Positions 1-6,311 of a DNA stretch of 8,598 bases are shown here, one piece after another (the stretch's first letter is position 1; the number at the start of each line of letters is the position of its first letter). This DNA comes from Phycisphaerae bacterium (GTDB taxonomy: Bacteria > Planctomycetota > Phycisphaerae > Sedimentisphaerales > SM23-30). The stretch spans positions 1 to 8,598 of the forward strand of contig JAIPFO010000144.1 of the NCBI GenBank assembly GCA_021736565.1, written 5' to 3'. Below the pieces are notes generated by a model. That model was not told the origin of the DNA. It searched no databases and worked only from the letters and a program-made list of their open reading frames with translations. The position numbers and the translations under genes were made by a program.

Positions 1-1
1 G

Positions 2-331
2 ACATTCCAGCAGGGTTTTTCGATTCAACAGGAAACGACATTTAATGTCTCGTCCGGATTCGGTAAAGACCAGCGACTATATCTGGACCTGGGCAAGGTC
101 GAAGTCATGGCAAAGGTTACGCTCAACGGCAAGACCTTCGATACCCTCTGGATGCCTCCGTTTACACTGGATGTTACAGACGCTGTCAAGGCCGGCAAAA
201 ATATACTGCAGGTCATGGTAACCTCCACAACAAAAGGAAAACCCAGACTCGGCAGCATCGTACAATTAAAGACCACAACTCGAATGACTCTAGGTAAAAA
301 AAGCGATGGCCGACCGATCACCAGGCCCTGA
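2..331 (+). CDS. Glycoside hydrolase, C-terminal sugar-binding domain (partial, 5' end outside window)
   Basis: The reading frame is open from the left edge to a TGA at 329-331, giving about 109 residues of a protein that starts upstream. The segment LDLGKVEVMAKVTLNGK followed by LWMPPFTLDVTDAVKAGKN is the galactose-binding-like beta-sandwich found at the C-terminus of many large secreted glycoside hydrolases, such as GH2-type enzymes and GH106-type alpha-L-rhamnosidases. In that fold the W-x-P-P-F strand and the D-V-T-D-A-V-K-A-G-x-N turn are typical. The catalytic domain is not in the window, so neither family nor substrate can be fixed. The end is odd. The usual asparagine-rich 'TN-x-W-x-N-R-L' stretch after the last strands is replaced by a short K/T/R-rich tail ending GRPITRP, so the last 15 or so residues may be a drifted or frameshifted terminus. 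The domain assignment is good; the exact enzyme class is unknown. Confidence 0.72.
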   Translation, partial: TFQQGFSIQQETTFNVSSGFGKDQRLYLDLGKVEVMAKVTLNGKTFDTLWMPPFTLDVTDAVKAGKNILQVMVTSTTKGKPRLGSIVQLKTTTRMTLGKKSDGRPITRP

Positions 332-383
332 ATTGCGATTGAATATGACCCATCAGCCCACCCGGACCTGGAGGGAAGTTTTT

Positions 384-414
384 GCCGGCCTGGGGGGAAA
401 CTTACCAGGACGGC
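384..414 (+). terminator. Hairpin downstream of the glycoside hydrolase, possible transcript end
   Basis: GCCGGCCTGG (384-393) pairs with CCAGGACGGC (405-414): ten positions with a single G-A mismatch and an 11-base loop. It lies 53 bases past the upstream stop codon, where a terminator would be expected. The T-run lies before the stem rather than after it, so this is not a classical intrinsic terminator. It could instead be a 3'-end protecting stem. Confidence 0.25.
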
Positions 415-472
415 CTGTAACGACCGTTATTGAAAGGAGTGGTTCTTTATATGCCGCCCCCTGACGCAAAGC

Positions 473-689
473 ATGCTAAAGAGATATCTGCCTTACCATA
501 TATATTATCTTCCTGACGTTGGGCCTACCGAAAGGTGTCCTGGCTGAAAGATTGAGCAAGATACCTGGAATCGGGTTCATTCGGCCGTGTCTCGAAGGAT
601 ACGGAACCGTCTCATGTTCGTTCATCCTTCCAATCGACGCTCCAATGAGGCTGTGCCTTTATGTTGCAGGGGTATTGCCTCGGAGGTAA
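473..689 (+). pseudogene. Possible decayed start of a secreted protein, frameshifted in its signal peptide
   Basis: From ATG 473 the frame reads MLKRYLPYHIY, a positively charged n-region. It then leaves phase and stops soon after. In the frame one base further on, from about 501, the sequence continues IIFLTLGLPKGVLAERLSK, a hydrophobic core with an A-type cleavage site, and stays open to TAA at 687-689. Removing one base in the TA-rich run near 500-507 would join the two into a textbook signal peptide. The roughly 45 residues after the predicted cleavage site match nothing I recognise and contain several Cys and Pro residues. The AAAGGAG at 433-439 is too far upstream to serve ATG 473. This could be a relic of a secreted enzyme, or a chance match. 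Confidence 0.2.
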
Positions 690-699
690 ATAATTTTGT

Positions 700-728
700 T
701 TGACGGTTTTTTGGAGAGATGTTATTGT
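700..728 (+). promoter_or_regulatory. Sigma-70-type promoter for the SGNH esterase gene
   Basis: TTGACG at 700-705 and TATTGT at 723-728 are separated by exactly 17 bp. The first matches the -35 consensus at five of six positions and the second matches the -10 consensus at four of six. Transcription would start near 735 and leave a leader of about 160 bases before the ATG at 895. No competing pair of similar quality is visible between 332 and 894. The assignment rests on consensus match only. Confidence 0.4.
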
Positions 729-894
729 GGGGCGAGGCTGGTGGAAGTGGCTGATATTGGTTTTTGGATTTAGGGGCTAAATGGCCTATGTTTTTCATAA
801 ATGTTCCGCGTTCCTTAAATTTCACCCTGGGTTATATTGAAGATTAATGTTTTTACGAACTGGAAATACGAACACTTGAAAGGAAAAATGAAAC

Positions 895-2274
895 ATGATT
901 AAAAGAAACTGGGTCAAAAACGTGTTGGCTATCGCTGTATTAGTGATAACAGGATTCGCCTCCTCTGGTGTGGCCGGGGAGAAGCCGCTGAAGATCTTCA
1001 TCCTGTCGGGGCAGTCGAATATGGTGGGGCATGCTCGTGGGCATACGATGGCCACCTTGTTCAATTCAGACGGTCCCAGAGACAAGGATCTCATTCAACT
1101 GGTCTTCAGGAAGGATGCGAAGATCTCAAAGGCGATCTTCGACGAGCAGCTTGCCCGGGCGAAAAAGGTCGATGAAATAAACAAGAAGATCAAAACCATG
1201 ACCGACGCGACGAAGAAGGCTGAACTTGAAGGTGAGGTAAAAGTACTGACGACGGCCCATGATACCTATAAAGAGGATGTCATCGCTTCGAGTGTTGTCT
1301 CAGATAGGGTCTATATTAGCTCCATTGCAGACAGGAATATCAAGTCTGGGAAATTGAGTGTGGGTTTTGGGGCCGATGGTCTCAAAATAGGTCCGGAGTA
1401 CAGCTTTGGGCTTTCGATCGCCGAAAAAATTGATGGCCCCATTCTGATCATCAAAACGTCATGGGGCGGCAAGTCTTTGCACTATGATTTTCGGCCGCCC
1501 TCTGCGCCTGATTTCAAGACGACCAGGGCCTATGCCGATGCAAAGGCCTCCGCAGAGAACGCTTTGCTTCGCTATGAAGAGGCGATCAAGGATGTCCCTG
1601 CCAATGAAAAGAAATACGCTGCGGATCTCGCGGCCTACGAGGAAAAGTTCAAGGCCGCTGACGATAATGCAAAAAAGAAGCTGCGTAAGCCACGCAAGCC
1701 GCAGCAACCGAGGAAGCCTGGAGCCTTCAATATGGACAACGCCGGTGTCAATTACCGCATGATGAATGAGAAGGTTAGTGAGGTGCTTGGCAATTTGGAA
1801 AAATACCACCCGGATTACAATGAAAAGGCCGGCTACGAAATTGCCGGCTTTGTCTGGTTTCAGGGTTTTAACGATCAATTCAACCCCGAGTATCATGGCA
1901 ACTATGCTGAGAATATGAAGGTCTTCATTCAGGACGTACGCAAAGAGTACAAGGTGCCGAAAATGCCTTTTATCATTGGTGTCTTAGGTACAAGTCAGAC
2001 AGAAGAAAAAGTTGCCCAAAACGCTGTTTCTGTTGCTCAACGTGAAGCGGCCAAGGCTCCTGGATTCAAAGACAACGTCCTGGCGGTTGAGAGCTATACC
2101 GAGTATGCACTCGATTCATTAAAAGTTTATAGTGGCTGGGCAGACCATTACTGTCACTGGGATACCGTCGGCAGTGACCGCGCGTACCATTATCTCGGCA
2201 GCGGCAAGTTTTTTGTTCGTTTCGGCGATGCGATGGCGGATGCGATGGTGGAGTTGATCAGGAAGAAGAAGTAA
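895..2274 (+). CDS. Secreted SGNH/GDSL-type carbohydrate acetylesterase (sialate O-acetylesterase domain)
   Basis: A 459-residue protein with a signal peptide (residues 1 to about 27, Lys/Arg start, hydrophobic core, SGVAG cleavage area). ILSGQSNM puts the predicted nucleophile at Ser41. IIKTSWGGKS (186-194) resembles the block II glycine site, WFQGFND (321-327) is the block III Asn region, and D428/H432 near the C-terminus are candidates for the remaining catalytic acid and base. This is the layout of the SASA/DUF303 family, whose members remove O-acetyl groups from sugars. Two inserts interrupt the fold: a charged helical stretch at about 83-130, and a longer one at about 209-278 that ends in a Lys/Pro-rich KPRKPQQPRKP segment. 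Start: AAAGGA lies about 10 bases before ATG 895, and the earlier ATG at 888 runs into a stop after four codons. The gene is probably first in a co-directional run and ends 62 bases before the next gene. The polysaccharide substrate cannot be told from sequence. Confidence 0.9.
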   Translation: MIKRNWVKNVLAIAVLVITGFASSGVAGEKPLKIFILSGQSNMVGHARGHTMATLFNSDGPRDKDLIQLVFRKDAKISKAIFDEQLARAKKVDEINKKIKTMTDATKKAELEGEVKVLTTAHDTYKEDVIASSVVSDRVYISSIADRNIKSGKLSVGFGADGLKIGPEYSFGLSIAEKIDGPILIIKTSWGGKSLHYDFRPPSAPDFKTTRAYADAKASAENALLRYEEAIKDVPANEKKYAADLAAYEEKFKAADDNAKKKLRKPRKPQQPRKPGAFNMDNAGVNYRMMNEKVSEVLGNLEKYHPDYNEKAGYEIAGFVWFQGFNDQFNPEYHGNYAENMKVFIQDVRKEYKVPKMPFIIGVLGTSQTEEKVAQNAVSVAQREAAKAPGFKDNVLAVESYTEYALDSLKVYSGWADHYCHWDTVGSDRAYHYLGSGKFFVRFGDAMADAMVELIRKKK

Positions 2275-2301
2275 GGTAATGTGATGCTGGAATTACTGAA
2301 C

Positions 2302-2313
2302 AAATAATTATTT
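2302..2313. promoter_or_regulatory. 12-bp A/T palindrome in the 62-bp spacer
   Basis: AAATAATTATTT is a perfect palindrome 23 bases before the next start codon. It sits in a markedly A/T-rich spacer. It could be a regulator site or an AT-rich promoter element, but such palindromes arise easily in A/T-rich DNA. The next gene has only a weak ribosome site: AGGA at 2317-2320 is 16 bases from the ATG. Confidence 0.2.
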
Positions 2314-2336
2314 TTTAGGAATTAAAGAAAATTATC

Positions 2337-4787
2337 ATGAAAAGATTTATACTTGGCATTGTATTATTATTGGCGTTTTTGAAACCTGTTTCGGCAAAGA
2401 TTTACGAAATGAATCCTGATATGAAGGCTCGCGCGGCGTATCCGACTTTTAGTGTTGGCGTTACAGGGCTTAAGGTTAGTATCGAAAAGGGCCTGGTCGT
2501 TACGGTGCAGGGAGAGGTTCCCGGTTCACCGGCTGTCGGAAAATGTACAAAAGGTGATGTGATTACCGGTGTTAACGGCAAGAGCTTTTCGGGCAATGAT
2601 CCGCTGGTTATGCTCGGTGAAGCGATTGGCAGCGCCGAAGCGACTGACGGAATCATGGCATTTACATTAAAGAGCGGTAAAAAAGTTAACATAACTATCC
2701 CGATCCTGGGAGACTATAGAGGTACCTGGCCTGTCAATTGCAAAAAGTCTGAACAGATCATTGAGGGTGCACGCCGCCAGGTTCTGTCCAGCGGTGTATT
2801 GGACAAAGACGGCATTACTGACCTGATAGCGGGCATCTTCATGCTTTCGACGGGTCGTCAGGATGACCTGGCCGCCGTGAAACCGATGGTCATGCGTGTT
2901 GCCGCCAAGCCGACGGTTGGGGCGGGCAGTAACTGGCCGCGGGGTTATCAGGGGATTTTGATGGCTGAATACTACCTGCGGACCGGGGATCGGAGTGTTT
3001 TGCCGGGTCTGAAGAAATTATGTGATGGCGCTGTTGATTCGCAATATATCGGCGGTTGGGCTCATGGCGGGCTTGCAAAAGATCAGAGCATGGGGTATGT
3101 GCAGGGCGGTATGATGAACCCGGCCGGAGCGCCGCTGCTTACGGCACTGATCCTGGCTAAAGAGTGTGGTGTAGATGTCCAGGAGCCGCTTTTTTCAAGT
3201 GCTTTGCATTTCTTTTACCGCTTTGTCGGACATGCGGCAGTGCCCTACGGCGATCATCGACCTGAAGGATGGATGAGCTGCAACGGCAAAAACGGCATGC
3301 TTGCTGCCGGTTTGCATCTGTTGCCGAATGACCCTTACCGCTCTGCCGGTCAGCTCCTGGCGATGGATATGGCCGACTCATACCGCTGGGTTCGTGCCGG
3401 TCATACGGGCGGCGGATTCGATGTGATCTGGCGAAGTATGACGGCGCACCTGGTGCCCCGGGAGAAGGTCAATCACTACCGCATCCATATGAAGCGGCTT
3501 GCGTGGTATTACGATCTTTCCCGTCAGCCGGGCGGCGGGTTTTCTATGGTTGGCGAAGAGAGATATAAAGATACGACCTGGGGAGTTGGAATGGCTCTGG
3601 CGTATACAGCTCCTTTGGGCAAGTTGCGTATAACCGGCGGTGCCCCCACCGAATTTAGTAAAAAGGTGGCGGTGCCTGTCCGCCCATGGGGCAATGCGAT
3701 CGATGATCTATTTACCAGCACCGATCACTGCCGGGGCTTTGGCAAAGAGAAACTTGAAACACATGAGATATACAAGGCCATTGACCAAGACGGCGATAAA
3801 GATGTTTGCGTTAAAATGCTGAAACATTACAACCCGGTTGTCAGGGCAATTGCCGCTAAAAAACTTGCACAATTGGGAGCAGTCAAACAGTTGCAGCATG
3901 CACTTGCCCACCCGGACCCGCGTGTTCGCCGGTCTGTATGTGAAGGAATATCCAATGACAACGGCTTTTTTAGAGGGTTGGACGGCAGGAGCAAAGGATT
4001 TTTAGCTCCGCAGGTAGTCTCTGATGCTTTTGTGCCCTATTTTGTGAAAACACTAAAAGCTCCAAATGTTGCTTTGTGGGAAACCGATGGCGTTTTGTAC
4101 GCCTTTTCCAAGGCAAAACCGGAAGATATTCGCAGGAATCTTGACTTGATCAAACCGTGGCTGACGCACGAAGACTGGTATCTACGGGAGTCGGCATTTT
4201 ATGCGATGCTCGGATTGCGTGAAACGATCAAGCCCAAAGAGCTATTCATGATGGCCGAAGTCTTCGCCAATGAAATGCACAGTAAGCCGCAGATTAATTA
4301 CGCGGGCGCATTTAGTTACCTGTTTAAAAAGCTCAAGGTGAAACTTGCTCCGGAAGATATGAATAGATTCGCCCGAATCATCGCCAGCCAGATATCTGAT
4401 CCCAAAATCCCGGGCGAAATGGGAGAGCCTGCAAAGCAGCAATGTGCCTTCAAAGCAGGGATGGCGCTTAAAGGTATGGATAAGAGTGTGTATGCTTCCT
4501 TGCAGAATGAATATGCTCGCTATTTCAAGAATTGGACGCTGACTCAGCATTCCGGCTGGATGATCACTGGCAGTAAGTGGACCGACCCCATGGATGTCGT
4601 GCTTGGGGCGATGGGTGAAGATGGCAACGTTTTGTGTCAGGCTTTGAAAGCGGTCCTGCAGGATATTGACAGCGGTAAAATCTCTCTGGGCAAAAGACCC
4701 AATAAAGATGTCGTGCCTGCACTGAAAAAAGCGATCGGAGAGTATGAAAAGAAATATGGCGCAGTAAAGGCGAGATATTTCAGGTAA
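2337..4787 (+). CDS. Secreted PDZ / DUF6288-like / HEAT-repeat protein of unknown function
   Basis: An 816-residue protein with a clear signal peptide (residues 1-20, cleavage after PVSA). Residues about 39-125 look like a PDZ domain: VGVTGLKV, then KGDVITGVNGKSF, then FTLKSGKKVNITIP. Residues about 140-440 form a glycine- and aromatic-rich helical region with GGWAHGG (239-245), GYVQGG, RPEGWMSCNG, HTGGGFD and PGGGFSM motifs. This resembles DUF6288 proteins and, loosely, alpha/alpha-toroid folds. From about 480 to the C-terminus the sequence is helical; VVRAIAAKKLAQLGA and HPDPRVRRSVCEGI are HEAT-like repeats. No catalytic motif is certain; conserved His, Asp and Trp in the central region are candidates. 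It lies between an acetylesterase and two sulfatases on the same strand, suggesting a role in glycan breakdown, perhaps as a glycan-acting enzyme or a scaffold. The ribosome site is weak. The DUF6288 assignment is from memory of the family, without a search. Confidence 0.85.
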   Translation: MKRFILGIVLLLAFLKPVSAKIYEMNPDMKARAAYPTFSVGVTGLKVSIEKGLVVTVQGEVPGSPAVGKCTKGDVITGVNGKSFSGNDPLVMLGEAIGSAEATDGIMAFTLKSGKKVNITIPILGDYRGTWPVNCKKSEQIIEGARRQVLSSGVLDKDGITDLIAGIFMLSTGRQDDLAAVKPMVMRVAAKPTVGAGSNWPRGYQGILMAEYYLRTGDRSVLPGLKKLCDGAVDSQYIGGWAHGGLAKDQSMGYVQGGMMNPAGAPLLTALILAKECGVDVQEPLFSSALHFFYRFVGHAAVPYGDHRPEGWMSCNGKNGMLAAGLHLLPNDPYRSAGQLLAMDMADSYRWVRAGHTGGGFDVIWRSMTAHLVPREKVNHYRIHMKRLAWYYDLSRQPGGGFSMVGEERYKDTTWGVGMALAYTAPLGKLRITGGAPTEFSKKVAVPVRPWGNAIDDLFTSTDHCRGFGKEKLETHEIYKAIDQDGDKDVCVKMLKHYNPVVRAIAAKKLAQLGAVKQLQHALAHPDPRVRRSVCEGISNDNGFFRGLDGRSKGFLAPQVVSDAFVPYFVKTLKAPNVALWETDGVLYAFSKAKPEDIRRNLDLIKPWLTHEDWYLRESAFYAMLGLRETIKPKELFMMAEVFANEMHSKPQINYAGAFSYLFKKLKVKLAPEDMNRFARIIASQISDPKIPGEMGEPAKQQCAFKAGMALKGMDKSVYASLQNEYARYFKNWTLTQHSGWMITGSKWTDPMDVVLGAMGEDGNVLCQALKAVLQDIDSGKISLGKRPNKDVVPALKKAIGEYEKKYGAVKARYFR

Positions 4788-4794
4788 ATCCGTG

Positions 4795-4804
4795 CAAACG
4801 TTTG
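4795..4804. promoter_or_regulatory. LacI-family operator-like palindrome upstream of the sulfatases
   Basis: CAAACGTTTG is a perfect 10-bp palindrome centred on CG, the core seen in LacI/PurR-family operators (known for that family). It lies 8 bases after the stop of the 816-residue protein and about 146 bases before the first sulfatase start. That position would allow control of the sulfatase pair. No regulator gene is in the window. A second AAACGTTT occurs inside the second sulfatase gene, so chance cannot be excluded. Confidence 0.35.
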
Positions 4805-4836
4805 AAAATATTGTAGCAGAGGGCCTGTGAGTGAAA

Positions 4837-4870
4837 GCATCAAGGATGCTCTGTGAGTCATCCTTGACGC
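4837..4870 (+). terminator. Strong hairpin in the gap before the sulfatases
   Basis: GCATCAAGGATG (4837-4848) pairs with CATCCTTGACGC (4859-4870), 12 positions with one A-C mismatch, around a 10-base loop. An A-T pair at 4836/4871 extends it. No T-run follows, so it is not a standard intrinsic terminator. Its position between genes suggests a 3'-end stabilising or processing stem for the upstream transcript, or attenuation. CTGTGAGT occurs twice, at 4825-4832 just before the hairpin and at 4851-4858 in its loop. Confidence 0.4.
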
Positions 4871-4950
4871 TCAGATAAAACAACCGGGAAAATGGGGCAA
4901 TGAAGTTCATCAACGCTGACCCAAACTGACCGTTCAAGAAAGGAAACGCA

Positions 4951-6264
4951 ATGGAAATAAGTAATCGAAGCGGAAAAGTATTAACCCTTTGTGCTGCGCT
5001 GGTTTTATTCCAAACCTTTGTTGCTGCGGCGAATGACCCTGTGGGACGCCCCAACGTCATTATCATCCTTGCTGACGATCTGGGCTGTGGTGACATGAGC
5101 CTTTACGATGGCTGGATCAAGACGCCTAATATCGACCGTATGGCTACCGAAGGTGTCCGGTTTACAGACTTTCATTCCAATGGCTCGGTATGCAGTCCTA
5201 CAAGAGCCGCTTTTATGACAGGCCGGTATCAACAAAGGGCTGGGATTGTCAGTGTGATTGTCGGGCGTCGGGATAAGATTGGTTTGGAACCCTCTGAAGT
5301 GACCATTTCGGGATTATTGAAGAACGCTGGTTATAAGACGGCTCTATTCGGTAAATGGCATTGCGGAACAGATATTCGCCATAATCCTACCAATCATGGA
5401 TTCGACGAGTTTATCGGCTTTCTGCCTGGTGGCTGTGATTACCTGACGCATGGCAATTGGATGGACGGTACCGGGGTAAAGAATCAAAAGGGGTACTCCA
5501 CGGATATTATAACAGACCGATCCGTTGATTTTATCAGGCGAAATAAGGACAAACCGTTCTTTTTATATGTCGCTCATCAGGCGGTTCACAACTACTATCA
5601 GATCCCTTCGGACCCACCGGGAACCCGGGGCAGGGATATACCGCTAAGCGGAAAAGAAGCACAACGCAGATACAAGATCATGTTGAAAGATTTGGACAAG
5701 GGTGTGGGCAAGATTCTGGATACGCTTAAAGAACTCGACCTGGATGAGAATACTTTCGTGTTCTTCTTCTCAGACAACGGCGATGTGAGAATGAGTCCCA
5801 ATGAACGCCCTTACCGCGGCGGCAAGTTCAGCAATTACGAAGGCGGCCATCGCGTGCCGGCAGTCGCCAGATGGCCCGGCCGGATCAAGGCAGGGTGGAC
5901 AAGCGACGCGTTGACTGTGGGAATGGATCTTCTGCCGACCGTTATGGATATTGTGGGCGTCGATATTTCCAAACAAAGAAAATTTGACGGGATCAGCATA
6001 AAAGGCCACTTGTTAGACCAGGCTGACCTGCCCGATCGGAAGGTATTTTTCGGATGTGAACCCGAACCAGGGACCGCTTTAGGGACAGCCATGCGAGACG
6101 GAAACTGGAAAATGCAGACCAGGGGCGATGTTGTCGAATTGTACGATTTGAGCAAGGATATCAAGGAAACAACAAACATTGCCGAAAGGCACCCTAATCG
6201 CACAAAAGTAATGAAGGCAGCCATCGCCAGGTGGAAGCTGGAGGTGACGCCTCCAAAAAAATAA
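4951..6264 (+). CDS. Secreted S1-family sulfatase, first tandem copy
   Basis: A 437-residue formylglycine-dependent sulfatase that would hydrolyse sulfate esters on glycans. The N-terminus is a signal peptide (cleavage near residue 27, VAAA). Metal-binding D42/D43 lie in ILADDLGCGD. C81-S-P-T-R85 is the modification motif, in which Cys81 becomes formylglycine. K135 and H137 (GKWH), H209, D275/N276 (SDNG) and K292 (RGGK) complete the expected site, so the enzyme looks intact. Maturation needs an FGE or anSME enzyme, not seen here. Start: AAAGGA at 4939-4944 is six bases from the ATG. Three cysteines (138, 162, 369) are absent from the neighbouring copy; 138 directly follows the GKWH motif, where the twin has Leu. 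The arrangement is closest to arylsulfatase A/GalNAc-6-sulfatase-like enzymes, but the subfamily and substrate are not assigned. It ends 47 bases before the second copy. Confidence 0.95.
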   Translation: MEISNRSGKVLTLCAALVLFQTFVAAANDPVGRPNVIIILADDLGCGDMSLYDGWIKTPNIDRMATEGVRFTDFHSNGSVCSPTRAAFMTGRYQQRAGIVSVIVGRRDKIGLEPSEVTISGLLKNAGYKTALFGKWHCGTDIRHNPTNHGFDEFIGFLPGGCDYLTHGNWMDGTGVKNQKGYSTDIITDRSVDFIRRNKDKPFFLYVAHQAVHNYYQIPSDPPGTRGRDIPLSGKEAQRRYKIMLKDLDKGVGKILDTLKELDLDENTFVFFFSDNGDVRMSPNERPYRGGKFSNYEGGHRVPAVARWPGRIKAGWTSDALTVGMDLLPTVMDIVGVDISKQRKFDGISIKGHLLDQADLPDRKVFFGCEPEPGTALGTAMRDGNWKMQTRGDVVELYDLSKDIKETTNIAERHPNRTKVMKAAIARWKLEVTPPKK

Positions 6265-6299
6265 CTGAAGAAAACATTGAAACATGCAAACAGATCGGA

Positions 6300-6305
6300 A
6301 AAGGA
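6300..6305 (+). promoter_or_regulatory. Ribosome binding site deciding the start of the second sulfatase
   Basis: AAAGGA is followed by six bases and ATG 6312, the same arrangement as before the first sulfatase (4939-4944 to ATG 4951). It supports 6312 over the in-frame ATG at 6231. The latter would place 27 hydrophilic residues before the signal peptide and overlap the upstream gene by 34 bases. Confidence 0.75.
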
Positions 6306-6311
6306 AACACA

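Larger units (their letters stand above)
332..894. other. 563-bp intergenic region without a convincing gene
   Basis: All three forward frames are broken by stops here. A 39-codon frame at 345-464 and a 21-codon frame at 451-516 have no recognisable product. The second does follow a good AAAGGAG at 433-439. The region holds a hairpin at 384-414, a frameshifted signal-peptide-like stretch at 473-689, a promoter-like pair at 700-728 and a GT-rich tract at about 700-780. On the minus strand, a 67-codon frame starts at GTG (823-825) and ends near 622; it is rich in Pro, Lys, Asn and Gln and I do not recognise it. The region separates the glycoside hydrolase tail from the esterase gene and probably contains the promoter for the latter. 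Gene decay or a lost small gene would fit what is seen. Confidence 0.6.

Noticed and set aside
345..464. 39-codon forward frame starting at ATG 345
   Set aside because: It has no ribosome site, no known motif, and overlaps the hairpin at 384-414.
4961..4995. Possible lipoprotein signal around the LTLC of the sulfatase leader
   Set aside because: The residue before Cys is Leu, which does not fit a lipobox, and the Cys sits at the start of the hydrophobic core.
4242..5096. 284-codon open frame on the minus strand
   Set aside because: It is antisense to the 3' end of the 816-residue gene and the start of the first sulfatase, with no recognisable domain. Both sense genes are clearly real.
6231..6311. 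Earlier in-frame ATG at 6231 for the second sulfatase
   Set aside because: It would add 27 hydrophilic residues before a clear signal peptide and overlap the upstream gene. ATG 6312 has the same ribosome-site arrangement as the first copy.
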